From Ophiobolus disseminans (lineage: Eukaryota > Ascomycota > Dothideomycetes > Pleosporales > Phaeosphaeriaceae), in assembly GCA_010093685.1 (NCBI GenBank), contig MU006217.1, positions 1,533,644 through 1,597,643 of the forward strand: a DNA stretch of 64,000 bases, in the 5' to 3' direction. A program made the translations under genes and the position numbers. Positions 1-10,513 of this stretch are shown here, in pieces. Position 1 is the first letter of the stretch, and each line of letters starts with the position of its first letter. Under the pieces are notes generated by a model. The model was given only the letters and a program-made list of their open reading frames with translations. It made no database searches and was not told the DNA's origin.

Positions 1-2381
1 AAAGACCCCACAAGAAGCTCAAGAAGTCGAAGCACAAAGAGTCGCACAGGGAGCCTATCAAGGAGGCAAAGGAGCCAAAAGCAGCCAAGGAGCCCAAGGT
101 ACAGAAAGAGGCGAGAGAACCTAAGGAAATGAAAGAAATCAAGGATACGAGGGAGCCCAAGGAGAAAGGCAAGGCGCCTGCAAAGACATCTTCAAAGACG
201 CCCGTCAAAGAAGAGGAGCCAGTCGTAGTGACCCCAAGAGAGACGCCATTAAAGGAGAAGCCCGATCCACCCAAGGCCGTTCCAAACGATAGCCCTCCTC
301 TTCTGCGGAAGCCACTTGAAGGTGAACTAGAGGCTGGAGGAGAAATTGAAGGTCTCATCACCGAAGAAATGGCCCGGCACCACAATCTACCCGCAACACT
401 GATTGGTCAGGTTGTTGAGAAGCGCAAGGGCCCCGGCCGACCGCCAAAGGATGGCATCATGTCAAAGCGACAGAGGTCGCAGCTCATCAAGCAAGCAAAA
501 GAAACTGAAAGAGCCAAGGCTGCCGGCATAGATCCAGCCGACATACCCATGCCATCCATGAAGCCGAAGATTGTCAAGCGGAAAGACTCTAATGCGTTTG
601 AAGGCGAAGACGGCGACGTTCTTGAGTCCACTGAGAATGGTGATGGCACCTCGGGTGACAGGAAGCTTATGAAACCTAGCAAACCTCCTCGCACCCCATC
701 ACCAGAGCCGCGCATGGAAGACTATACCGAGGAACAGCTCCAGCGACCAACTGCGAACTATGTCGTTCTTATTCACGAAGCCATATCGTCATCTCCTACT
801 GGTCAGATGAATCTCCAGCAGATCTACAACTACATCGAGCGGAAGTACCCGTGGTATAAGTTCAAGACCACAACTAGCGGCTGGCAGTCAAGCGTACGTC
901 ACAATCTTGGCCAGCACGACGCGTTTGTCAAAGGAGACAAGGAAGGGAAAGGCTTCAACTGGAAAGTCAATCAAGAGGTGTCAATCGAGAAGGAACGGCG
1001 CAAGAGGCAGGTCAGTCCTCCTGTCAACCACGCACAACGACAGCAATATTACCCTCCTCCGCCGCCAAATGGGTACGCACCTTATCCTCAATCCGGGTAC
1101 CCTTATCACCCTGGTATGGCGCCTCACAACATGCCTTCTACTGCTCCAAGATTACCGCCGAGTCTTCAAAATCCTCCCCCGCCACGCTTGCCACCTAGCA
1201 TGGCCCGTGACGGGAATGCATCGACGCCAGCAGCTGCACCAGCTGCACCTCACCCGTCTCCATACGCCTCGCCGTGGACAACTGGGAATGCCGCTGCAAG
1301 TCCTCCTGCTCAGAACCCTCCCCGACCCTACCCGCAACCAAATTCTCAGACACCACCTGTTAGCTCAGCGGGTCCAAGCAACAGCCAATACGGTGTACTC
1401 TATCCCACAACTGCATCTCAATCGTACAGCGGTCCGCCTGCTACAGCGAGCCCGTATGGAGGTCCGTATGCTAATGCGACTGCAACTGCCAGTCCCAGCC
1501 CCTACGGTCCACCAGCCAGCCAGCCATACACACCCTATCCTCCACCAGGCCAGCAGTCAACAGGACGGCCCACATACCCGGCACAGCCCCAACAGCCGCC
1601 GCAAATACCACATGCATCTGACAATGTATCCGTTGGTCGGTATCTTGCCACAACGCATCCTGACCTTATCCGCCAACTTGAAGCCTTCCGCAAGGTCTAT
1701 CTCGAAGCTAGAACTGAGCCTGGTGAGGATCGGAAAGTCGATAATGCGATTAGGGCCTATGTGGATCCCCAATTTCCCCGGGAGAGGCTCACTACCGCCG
1801 AGGTAGGGCTGTTTCAGGCCATCTCAGGCATTGAGGACCTCAAGAAGTATAATACGAACGAACACGTGCAGCAGGCGCCGACTCCAGTCCACGTGCCTAC
1901 TGGGCCGAGTACCACGTCTCCAGACACGGCGGCTGCCATTGCAGCAGATGCTGCAGCCAATACAATCACACCGCCGACCGCCACGCAACACTCATATCCT
2001 TCGACAAACGCTGCCCCGCAAAATCAGCCGTCAATTGAGCCTCAGAGATACACACCGAACATGGCGGCTTTGCCCCCTGGTGCACCTCCCTCTGCGGTGC
2101 TTCCGCCACACGTGCCTTCTCTTCCTCCGTCCCATCGTCCCAGTGTCGAGCCACTCACGCCCGTGCCTGACTCGCCAGCTATGCCAAACGGCACACTACC
2201 AAAGCGCTCATTTGCCGAGGTCTCTGCGACCATGACAGATATGAACGGAAGCACTGGACTACCACGAAAGGTCGAAACCGACGAACCCGCAGAGCAGGTA
2301 CCGAAGGTGGAAACGAGCTCTGTGGGGAAAGTGGACGAGAAGTCAGACAAACTGGATGACGCACCCACGCCGACTGGCTAG
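1..2381 (+). CDS. Forkhead transcription factor, Fhl1-like (5' partial)
   Basis: The reading frame is open from base 3, so the gene begins upstream of the window; the first in-frame ATG at 129 is probably internal. After a Lys/Glu/Pro-rich segment comes a basic GRPPKDG stretch (about 427-447). A forkhead winged-helix domain follows (about 743-990), beginning RPTANYVVLIHEAI and including the WQSSVRHNLGQH recognition-helix region. The C-terminal 450 residues are Pro/Gln/Ser-rich and low complexity, as in an activation region. The basic stretch ahead of the forkhead resembles fungal Fhl1, a regulator of ribosomal-protein genes that also carries an FHA domain. The FHA domain would lie upstream, so the Fhl1 assignment is inference. 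It could be another forkhead factor such as a Fkh1/2 relative. No intron is needed in the visible part. Confidence 0.8.
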   Translation, partial: RPHKKLKKSKHKESHREPIKEAKEPKAAKEPKVQKEAREPKEMKEIKDTREPKEKGKAPAKTSSKTPVKEEEPVVVTPRETPLKEKPDPPKAVPNDSPPLLRKPLEGELEAGGEIEGLITEEMARHHNLPATLIGQVVEKRKGPGRPPKDGIMSKRQRSQLIKQAKETERAKAAGIDPADIPMPSMKPKIVKRKDSNAFEGEDGDVLESTENGDGTSGDRKLMKPSKPPRTPSPEPRMEDYTEEQLQRPTANYVVLIHEAISSSPTGQMNLQQIYNYIERKYPWYKFKTTTSGWQSSVRHNLGQHDAFVKGDKEGKGFNWKVNQEVSIEKERRKRQVSPPVNHAQRQQYYPPPPPNGYAPYPQSGYPYHPGMAPHNMPSTAPRLPPSLQNPPPPRLPPSMARDGNASTPAAAPAAPHPSPYASPWTTGNAAASPPAQNPPRPYPQPNSQTPPVSSAGPSNSQYGVLYPTTASQSYSGPPATASPYGGPYANATATASPSPYGPPASQPYTPYPPPGQQSTGRPTYPAQPQQPPQIPHASDNVSVGRYLATTHPDLIRQLEAFRKVYLEARTEPGEDRKVDNAIRAYVDPQFPRERLTTAEVGLFQAISGIEDLKKYNTNEHVQQAPTPVHVPTGPSTTSPDTAAAIAADAAANTITPPTATQHSYPSTNAAPQNQPSIEPQRYTPNMAALPPGAPPSAVLPPHVPSLPPSHRPSVEPLTPVPDSPAMPNGTLPKRSFAEVSATMTDMNGSTGLPRKVETDEPAEQVPKVETSSVGKVDEKSDKLDDAPTPTG

Positions 2382-2965
2382 CTTGTGTCCCTGTTTCGAG
2401 TCTTGCATACTTGCTTTCTTCAGCGATGACCTGACGCATTGCTTTTGTTCTTCTGCGGCATTGACGCGCGCTACGGGCCAACGTCACGTAACGTCTTCTT
2501 GTCCCTTTGGTTCGGTATTGGCGTTTATGCAACATGCTTTCCCATCGTCTGCGAACGACATTGATACCCGGCGGTGTTTGGGTGGCATACAAAAAGTGGA
2601 ATTTACTCACGCTTCAACGCATGTATGCGTATACGATGGCATGGCTAATGGGATTGAGATTTGTGCTGAGCGCATGGTTTAGCGGTCCAGTATATACAAT
2701 CTACACATCAATGATAGTACATATGATGAAGCTTGTCGCACTTTCTTGTGTCGTGGTATTATGTCGTGGGAATATAGTGTGTGAATTTGCAAGGTATATC
2801 TAATCCGCCAGATCGTGCGCAAGTGGCTGCCTAAGTGCAAATGCTGCCATTAGAAGACGTCCACAGGCCGTAGTAAACAGGCGCAACCTATCGCTGCAAA
2901 AGATCGCCGTACGCCGTCCCTATCATCGCGTTGTCCGTGCCCAACTCAGTCTATGAATACCACGC
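2382..2965. other. Convergent 3' intergenic region
   Basis: This gap separates the ends of the forkhead gene and SNF7, which converge. It should hold both 3' UTRs. The short ORFs here are unconvincing and I see no repeat or RNA gene. Confidence 0.6.
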
Positions 2966-3755
2966 TCACATGGCCATCTCAGCCTGCAGCTTCCGCAACT
3001 CCTCTTCCTCATCGTCCTCCTCAACCCGTTGTTGCGGCAACTTGCGATTTGGCGCTGCGGGCAGCGATCCGGCCGCCACTGTGTCGTTGACGGGAACGTT
3101 GCCTGTCTTGAGCATCTCCTCGTCGAGCTTCTCCTGTTGTAGTTCTGCGAGTTCCTCGTCGAGTTCGTCTTCGTCGATGCCGGTGTTGCTGACGCCCGAT
3201 GTGATGGCTTCGCTGATTTCCTCGCCGATTGCGTGCTGTTCGCGGAGGTCTTCCCTGTTGGTGATTTAGTAGGTGGCGCAAGAACATACTCGAGGTATGA
3301 TATAAGAGGAAGGCATACATGACGTTGTCGACCTTGTCGATTGTGAGGCCGGCGTGTATCTGCTTCATGGCTGTGCCGGCGTTCTTCATGGCGTCCAGGG
3401 TCTCCTTGTTGATGTTTGCGGTTTCGATGCTGTAGATTTCGCGCTCGAGGGTCATAATCTGTGCGCTTGTCTGCTCAAGCGAGTGTTCAAACTGCTTCTT
3501 CCGCCGTAATGCTGCCTTGGCCACTGCCAGGAAAGTTAGCCGTGATGCGTGCATGGGTGTAGGGGCAAGGTTACTGTTCTTGTTGGAGGAAACGTTTTTC
3601 CGTGCGATAGCATCCTGCTCATCCATTTGGTTTTGCAGATGCTTCTCCCGCTTGTTCAACATTTCCAGTTGGCCGCGCAGTTGGAGGATGGCCTTCTTCG
3701 GTGCCTCCTTCTTCGTCTGACCACCGCCAAACCAGCCTAATCCCCAGGTAGCCAT
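2966..3755 (-). CDS. SNF7: ESCRT-III subunit Snf7/Vps32 (CHMP4)
   Basis: Three exons (3755-3575, 3523-3319, 3254-2966) give 224 residues, normal for Snf7. The N-terminus has a short amphipathic start, then a basic helix with APKKAILQLRGQLEML and NKREKHLQNQ. The spliced middle reads SNKNMAKAALRRKKQFE, and the core ends DKVDNVMEDLREQHAIG. The acidic C-terminus ends LRKLQAEMAM, a MIM1-like tail expected to bind Vps4. Snf7 polymerises on endosomal membranes to bud vesicles into multivesicular bodies; in fungi it also works in the pH-response (Rim/Pal) pathway. The first intron (3524-3574) is 51 nt, in frame and stop-free, so unspliced RNA would still be translated. The second is 3255-3318. The gene is divergent from TEN1. 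Confidence 0.93.
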
Positions 3756-4101
3756 GGCCTTGGGAGTATCTGATGGTCTTCGGGGCTAGTTGTGGAGATC
3801 TAGAAGGCGTGGTAAGGACCAGCGGTTGTCCTGGTGGGCTATCGGATAGCAGGCTGGTGGGGCAGCGGGACGACAGGCAAGCTCACGTACTTTGCGCCAA
3901 AGGTCAGTGAGGGTGTGAAAGAAGAGTTTAGAAGGCGTCTAGGCAGCGAGGTTGCGATAGTTGATGTATTGAAGGGTTGCCTGGCGGAGGTCAAGATCGG
4001 GCGCATGGCGTATGATGTCGTCGCGCTATGACCAAAACCGGCACGTGCACCATCGGCCGCGGTCCTAATTTCTGCCGGTGCACCCTTCACCCCCACCATC
4101 A
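3756..4101. promoter_or_regulatory. Divergent promoter region, SNF7 / TEN1
   Basis: These 346 bases separate two divergent start codons and must carry both promoters and leaders. An open stretch at 3834-4031 lacks any recognisable product. I see no clear TATA box. Confidence 0.5.
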
Positions 4102-4511
4102 ATGTCTGGACCTGTACCATCAACCCTTGTACTGCTGAGCGACTTGGCAAACTGCTCATCGGGTGCCAAGGTCCGCTTCTTGGGCTGGTAAGGGTGCTTT
4201 TCCAATCATGACCCCAGAGCTGAGTGGTCATCAGTGTCGACGAATATGTCGTCCAGACAGCGACTTTGCGCCTCAAGCACGACTACCCGCTTTCAAGCCC
4301 ACCGATAGTTGCAAACGTGGACATGGAGCATGTACTGGAACGCATCAAGCACCATGAGTTAGATGTCGGCACCTGGCTCAATGTGATTGGGAATGTCGAC
4401 CGGCGTGGAGAGCAAAATGTATTTGTGCAGGCTGTAACCGTCTGGGACGCTGGCAATGTCAATCTGGATGCATACCAAAGAGCAGTCGACAAAAGGAAGG
4501 AAGCTGTATGA
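4102..4511 (+). CDS. TEN1: CST telomere-capping complex subunit Ten1
   Basis: Two exons (4102-4187, 4235-4511) around a 47-nt intron give a 120-residue single OB-fold protein. The N-terminus reads GPVPSTLVLLSDL, then GAKVRFLGC across the splice, then TATLRLKHDYP, a valine/aspartate strand (ANVDMEHVLE) and VGTWLNVIGNV. These follow the strand pattern of fungal Ten1, which binds Stn1 in the Cdc13/CTC1-Stn1-Ten1 complex that caps telomeres and assists lagging-strand fill-in. The size fits the family (about 110-150 residues). The ATG at 4102 is the only one that joins the conserved N-terminal strand to the second exon. Small size and the split start make this gene easy to miss. The assignment rests on remembered family pattern and has not been checked by search. 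Confidence 0.75.
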
Positions 4512-6302
4512 TCTTCAATACATCGGCTGTAGGTGAGGAGGAGACGTTGGCGGGAAGCACATGGGCTCTAACCTTGTCAAGTTGTCTGGCAACCTATTCA
4601 CCAATGCTCGCGTCATTCAAAGGAGACTTCCTAGCGCCCTAGAGAAGTTTCCGGCGTGTTCATGTCCAAGATGGCACGAGAAGAGCATACAACATCAAGG
4701 CACCAGATCAAGCGCATATTGCCAACAACTCCAATCCACAACCCCAAATCAACATCCTAGCCGATGTTGCATATTATGGACGAGCAAAACACTTCACCTG
4801 CCTCTTCAGGTTCAACAATTTTGTACATCTGCACGCCACAAATGACATGCATCTAGCGCATGAATGGGTCATGGGTGCGCGCGTAACCGCCGAAGGACCA
4901 GCCTGATCAGAAGTTCGGTCGCGACATGAAGTGAAGCACCGATCAGAATTTGCACAACCACACAATACATGAAGGAGATGGATAATCGTAGCAAGGCTGA
5001 AATGGAAGTCGCAGTTTTGACAGCGTACATGGCAAAGCAGTCACGCCTCAGAAGGCTCCGGATAGTACCTAGTAAAGACCACCTCTTTTCTCGCATATGA
5101 ACAACAAAACCACATATACAAATTCTTATGCATCGAATCCTCTCCGAGCCTCAACATCTTCGCCTCAGCTGCAGCCACGTCAACTCCCTCTTAAACGCCC
5201 ACTCCACCGCCAAGAGAATTACCCGCCCACCAAGTAACACAAACCCGTATCCGACATCCCACGTTCTACCTGCCCAAATGCCATCCATACCTAGCCCTAT
5301 TCGCGTTACCGCAAGCCAGCATTTGCTGACTGGCTATGTTCGGAGAAGCCCATGGGCGACGTAGTATATCGCCAGACTTATGGCACTTGTCTTCGTTCAG
5401 ATCATATGTGCGCCTAACACGAAGGGATGACTGCGCATTCACACGTCACGTAATAGTTCCCGCCCTATATGCTCGAAGCTAGCGATGGGTCGAAGAGCTA
5501 TCGCTACGGTGTAGACATCGTGTGTTGGTGGAGGCGCGGGTTATTTTCATCGCGATGCCGCATCGCCCAGACGATCGTGGCAAAGAATCAGGTCTCACTT
5601 GGGGCGGTCGCGGCAGTACGCCTTATAGAGAAGCAGCCTTATGGTAAACCGGTTGCAGATGAGGTCGGATGAGGGCGAAAAACTGGTCGACAGCGCCGCG
5701 TCGCGTAAGTCGTTAACACTTGCTCGACGCCGATGTCTTGCTTAAGTGACAGCGCGGCGGTGTGCCTTGCAGGAAGGGGAAGATGTTGGTGTGGATAGCG
5801 GTCGTTATGTGGACGTGAGGTGGCGATGAAGCCATGGATCGCTAGAGATGACCTTGAACTTAGGATTGGCTTTGCATACCCATGAAAGATGATGACATCT
5901 ATGTAATAACACAATGTGGAGGAGAGAGAGTAGTTGCAGAGTCTGCGACCGGAACTATTCCAGTGCCATGTTGGAATTAATGCAAGCAATCTAGTTTTTG
6001 ATTTTGTCCGTGAAGAAAATGCCACCCTTTGATATTGTCCGTAAAGAAGATACCACCCGAAATGCTCAGACAACGCTGTGATAAATGAAGGGTATCATAA
6101 TGCAAAATGAGAAGAGAATGTCAGAAGAGGAAAAGAAAGTGTGCGTGAAAAGGCCGACCATAAATGCACCCATGAAGAAGAGGAGGCAAGAAAGAACTGG
6201 TCTTACAGGATGATTATACATCATCCAGCTCAATCGCGAGGACCGTAGATCCAGTCTAATAAGTTCAGTCAGTACTGGCCTTCAGGATATCTGCGGGATC
6301 AA
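4512..6302. other. Gene-poor stretch, no recognisable gene
   Basis: About 1.8 kb between convergent TEN1 and the DUF3455 gene. Open frames are short, overlap on both strands and have no recognisable domains, signal peptides or good splice patterns. No tandem repeat or transposon protein is evident. A lineage-specific or non-coding gene cannot be excluded. Confidence 0.5.
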
Positions 6303-7057
6303 CTAACACTGTGCCGCGTACTTCACTTCGAAGCTCGCCGGTTTGCCCTTGCACGTCGCAGGCGCCGAACCCCCAGCCGTCTCGAGACGATATACGGTAT
6401 CAATACCGCCCAGCGAGATGCCCTTGTTGTCCTTCAAGAACAGCCACCGAACCGCACCCTCGCTCTCCAGGCCTGGACACGCAGAGGTAGGAGCAGCAAC
6501 GTCATTGACCCTCAGAACTTGCGCCATAGGGTACGGTGACTTGACCAGCTGGTCAAGTGCGAAGATGGGCGTGTTGGTGCCGCCGACGCTGTTGAAGAAG
6601 TGGTGGCCAAGGACGTTGGTGTAGCCTTGGAAACCGAGGTTCCACTCTAGGAGCTTGGGGTAGGCCGAGAGCGAGAGGGCGAGGGGAGAGATGGTGGGGA
6701 TCTTCCATTTTGCGTTGTTGTCGTTGTTGAGCTTGGTGCCGATGTCGTAGAGAGTGGCTAGAGTCTTATTAGTGACGTATCGAGGCTGACTCATGTGAAT
6801 GACCTACCGACTGCGCCTGTGGTTCCGGGAGCGGCGTCTGGGTTGCCACTGGTGCATGTGTAGTTCTGGGTTCCTATGCCGAGGACCACGTATTTGAGTT
6901 TGCCGTCCGGAGCGGGAAGCGTACTCGCGGGCAAGAGCTTGGCCAGTTTGCTCAAGTCACTGGCTGGTGCATATGCCGCGGGATGTGGGAGGGCGCATGT
7001 CGAGGCCGTGAGGAGTGCGACAGTGGCAATGACCGTGGATAGTGCAGAGGCGAACAT
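6303..7057 (-). CDS. Secreted DUF3455 family protein
   Basis: Exons 7057-6808 and 6757-6303 flank a 50-nt intron (6758-6807) and encode 234 residues. Residues 1-22 form a signal peptide ending CALP. The mature part has KLKYVVLGIGTQNYTC, then GAVATLYDIGTKLNN across the splice, HHFFNSVGGTNTP, and a C-terminal GIDTVYRLETAGG...FEVKYAAQC segment. This is the pattern of the fungal DUF3455 family, often mislabelled malate dehydrogenase in databases; no dehydrogenase motif is present. Its function is unknown; secretion and conserved Cys suggest an extracellular disulfide-bonded protein. It stands alone between two gene-poor stretches. Confidence 0.8.
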
Positions 7058-9007
7058 GATGTAGTTGTACTGAGTATATCTCTAGTTGACAGGGATAGAA
7101 TTGAAGGAGGATTATTGATTAGGGCGGGTGAGGGCAGGGATGGACCAGGTCAGAAACAGTGAGGTTCAGTTCCTTTATGAGGCGGGCAAGGTGGTTGATT
7201 GTGAATAGGTATTCGGAAGAGGTAAACTTGGAAGGTGCGAAGGAAGTCGTGAAGGAGTAGTGACCCACTTTACGGAGGCAAGTACGATCTTCTCTCAGCC
7301 TTCTTCAATTGAGGAAGTCGCAGGTGTCACGACATGCTCCACCGGCGATGGACAATCTTATAACCTTCTACATTCGAGTCCGATCCCTGCGCGCCGTTAT
7401 ATCGACCAGCCCACGCGCCATATGCATGTACTCACAGACCACATCTCGACCCGAAGTTTGCTTCTGCCACCCTGGCTGTATGCGGGTGGAGATTGAGTAG
7501 TAGCGCGGCAGGGTACCCGTAATGCGCTTTGCCCGGACTGGCAAGCTGGCTAAAAGTTGCTGTAAGCGCTGATGCGTACGGCTCCACGATCGAAGACAGG
7601 GATCATCCGAGCCGCAAGGCCGCGGCGTCGATTTGCGTGTTGAGCCTCCATTCGCGCAATAGGTTCTCTACGTGTTGGTCTTTGGGCATCGCCTCCACAG
7701 CCTGCGTTCAAGTTAGACGCCAAATCTGCCTTGCAGGTTGAAAGACACCAAGGCCTGGCATCAAGGCGCCCACAAGAAGATCATATGGACAAAGGATCTA
7801 GTAGATGTTGGGGTTGGGGATGGTCGCTGGACCGAACGGAAGGCTGGATGATGGCCAGAGCTTCATTACATTCATCCGTGGTCTGTTCGCTGCAGGCGCC
7901 ACAGCACCAAGCGGCTGATAAATGCCTTGATCTGGGTTAGCCAGCAGCCATAGAGTTATCGAAGCCCCGCTTTGGGCCCTAATGGCAGCAAATTAACTCC
8001 AGCGCGTATGCATATTAGCGGAGATTGCGATAGGCGACGGTAGACGTCGTGGTCAAATGCGGCACGGTCTGATCTTCGGCTTTTTTTTTTTTTTTTGCGC
8101 TGGTCGCGTGGTTATGGGATTAGCAGCCTGGTCAACATTAATCTAATGACATGTTGGAGGATCCATCTAGTGACGTTCAGTCTGGAAGCTCGGCTACAGA
8201 GTTCCAATGTTGAGGTGCGTGCCATACCTGTCAACGTTTCTTGTCCACGTGAAGCAAGGGCCGGCCCGACTGTTCATTTGAAGACAACCCCAGCACCTGG
8301 TCTCGTCCGACATGTATCGAAAATCTTTACGAAGGGCTTACCGAGATGAGCTTTTCCGAGGTAAGACACCCGAATGTCGCTAACAGCACCCCCCTTCTAC
8401 ACCGCTAAACGAGCTGCATTAGTCCTGATCATGTTGCTTTTGGCCCCAAAATGAAGGAGCGAAGCGGCATGATTAGCTTTGTTAGACTGCTGCAAGGCCA
8501 CGAAAGAAGCGACATTAGCTCACTTTTCGTGCAGCTTGCAGAATGTTGTGCGTGCTCCACTCCACCCTGTCATGTGAAAGCTGATAAGTCCGTTGGAGCT
8601 GGGCCACGATGTGAGTCTCGATTGGTGGTGACAGCAGCATTTGTGGACAAAGGTCTGCCACCTCGTTAGCAGAAGCAGCTGACTGTGGGTTGTGCTGCTC
8701 AAACCAGTCACATGCATTTACGAATAGATGCGTCTCATGTCACTAATGGGCTAACTTTGTAGAACAAGATATCCTACACTTCAAAGTAGTTCAACACCTT
8801 GAAATATGCACTCTTATGTCAACCATTCTGTGTTGCATACATTCCGAATTGCGCATGTTGAACACTCAACTTCGAGTTCAACAAGCGTATATGCATGCTA
8901 CCACCTCCAAGGTCTAGAGCTTGTGAACACCTAAGAGACAATATAATTCATTCTCCTTGCCTAATACACTTCCCCTCGCTACATCCCACCCGTGGACCCA
9001 AACCAAC
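7058..9007. other. Gene-poor stretch, no recognisable gene
   Basis: Nearly 2 kb between the DUF3455 start and the 3' end of the lyase gene. The first part must contain the DUF3455 promoter. All ORFs are short and unconvincing on both strands. A 16-base poly-T run lies at 8081-8096. I see no transposon coding remnant. Confidence 0.5.
8081..8096. repeat. Poly-T tract, 16 bases
   Basis: Sixteen consecutive T residues, the longest homopolymer noticed in the window. It could be a simple-sequence expansion or the tail of an old retroposed sequence; nothing recognisable lies beside it. Confidence 0.85.
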
Positions 9008-9985
9008 TCACTCAACAACCCTCCCGAACCCGAACCCCCTGACACCACTGCTTACCCAAACACCCTCACCCACGCGCACAGTATCGATTCCCACTGGCTC
9101 CTCCATGCAAAACCCTTGACCTAGCGCCCATCTCCTGCTCGTGCCCCTCTGCCCACCCGCACCTACTTTCGCGCTTCGGATGGAATGCCCCCAGCGCCCG
9201 GCAAACGGCTCCCTAAGCTCGCCCTCATCTTCATCGCTGGGCCGGTAAGCAGACGGCACGCCAACGGGCGGCGTAACCCAGCGGCCACCGCGGTAGAGAT
9301 ACAACGATGTGATGGATCCTTCTGTCAGTTCGTTGACTTTGTTGTACAGCATGACTTCGCAGTAGCCTGGGTGGGCCGGGTTGGGCGGCAGGGCGCGGCT
9401 CCGTGAGGAGTCGTACATTTCGCGCTTTGTTGTCTTGAGGAGTGTGAAGGAAGAGGGAGCGGTTGGAGCGGTATCGAGTCTGAGCGCCCATTGCGGAGCC
9501 GATGGTGTTGCTGGGAGGGAGTCGGTGGGTCCGAGGGTCAAGGCACCGCCTGTAAGGGGGGATGGTTGGAAAGAGGTGTCTGCTGGATGAGGCGTAGGGG
9601 CTTGATTTGGCGGATCAAAAGATGTTGGGTAGAGGGTTGACAGGAGGACTGGCGGGGTAGGGGCAAGTTCGACGGTCATATTAGCTTCCTTGTCAAACAG
9701 GACCCGTAGTTTCAGTGGCTCGTCTTTTCCTTCTTTTCGTTTCCATTCGTCTACTCGTTTCAGTAGCTCTTTGTGTAGTGCCTCCCCATCCTCTAGCCTT
9801 TTCGCTACAGCTTCGAAGTCGAAGTGCTGTGCTGCTTCTAGCATGCGAACCCGATGGTAGGTGAGCATGTAGAAAGGGGAGGGGGCGATGAAATTGAGAT
9901 CGGGGCGAGAATTTTCAAGGGAGGTGAGGAGCAGAGGATCGTAGCGGACGGAGGTAAACAGTTGGAAGGTTGGTTCGGACGACAT
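9008..9985 (-). CDS. ABZ2: Aminodeoxychorismate lyase-like (Abz2), class IV aminotransferase fold
   Basis: A single exon of 325 residues. The ATG at 9985 lies in a good context (AACCATGTC); an upstream in-frame extension to 10150 is possible but reads like leader. Motifs fit the fold-type IV PLP family: a segment with YHRVRMLEAAQHFDFEA near residue 43, FTLLKTTKREMYD with the likely PLP lysine at 184, then a CEVMLYNKVNELTEGSIT region and GGRWVTPPVG. Abz2 converts 4-amino-4-deoxychorismate to p-aminobenzoate and pyruvate in folate synthesis. The size and the KTT-x-REMY motif support the lyase over a branched-chain aminotransferase, but D-amino-acid transaminase relatives look similar. It is divergent from TOM70. 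Confidence 0.72.
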   Translation of the reverse strand: MSSEPTFQLFTSVRYDPLLLTSLENSRPDLNFIAPSPFYMLTYHRVRMLEAAQHFDFEAVAKRLEDGEALHKELLKRVDEWKRKEGKDEPLKLRVLFDKEANMTVELAPTPPVLLSTLYPTSFDPPNQAPTPHPADTSFQPSPLTGGALTLGPTDSLPATPSAPQWALRLDTAPTAPSSFTLLKTTKREMYDSSRSRALPPNPAHPGYCEVMLYNKVNELTEGSITSLYLYRGGRWVTPPVGVPSAYRPSDEDEGELREPFAGRWGHSIRSAKVGAGGQRGTSRRWALGQGFCMEEPVGIDTVRVGEGVWVSSGVRGFGFGRVVE

Positions 9986-10513
9986 GGTTAAGTGTTCTTT
10001 TTGGTTGACAGTCGTTGGTACTGATGGTTTTTTGGGGTGAGGTATCTCAGGTACCAGTTCGCTGTACGATGTCGATAGCGTTAGTGCAGTATATGCACGT
10101 AAACGTGGCAACAGATAACAGAGCGCAGTGGTCAAGGGAAATGCATTCAATGTCTATGGATGTAGCAGCCAACCAACTGAGGAGACTTGACTTGGAGGCT
10201 GAAGCTGACAGCAACACGTCACGTGCAGGCATCGATGTCTGAATTCGTCCAGGCACTCGAAGCGAACGGCGCACAAAAAGACAAGCGCAAAAATGTCTCA
10301 GGTTGCGCAGAACACGCGAAGAGACGGTCGAGTCGAGGGTCAAGACGTTGATGACGTGCACCCTCTGCGCTTGGACCAGGCACAGCACTGACTGGAACTC
10401 CAAAGATTTGAGCCTCTCACGCCGCTCTCGCCGACCGACAACACCACCATTGAGCGCCCACATCTCCTTTCCCCCTCTACTTAATTCCCCTTGCGTCCTT
10501 TCTCCTCCCCAAC
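9986..10513. promoter_or_regulatory. Divergent promoter region, ABZ2-like / TOM70
   Basis: The 528 bases between divergent starts hold both promoters. Short antisense ORFs here have no support. The TOM70 side ends in a C/T-rich leader just before its ATG. Confidence 0.5.

Noticed and set aside
907..1806. 299-residue plus-strand ORF inside the forkhead gene
   Set aside because: It is an alternate frame of the Pro/Gln-rich region; composition follows the real frame and no domain appears.
3834..4031. 65-residue plus-strand ORF between SNF7 and TEN1
   Set aside because: It lies in the shared promoter with no homology and no splice link to TEN1.
6303..7057. Malate dehydrogenase annotation for the DUF3455 protein
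   Set aside because: No nucleotide-binding or dehydrogenase motif is present; the label is a common database error.
8081..8096. Poly-T run as a polymerase III terminator
   Set aside because: No tRNA, 5S or other polymerase III gene with A and B boxes was seen upstream.
9231..9491. Antisense and alternate-frame ORFs over the lyase gene
   Set aside because: They overlap a gene with clear class IV aminotransferase motifs.
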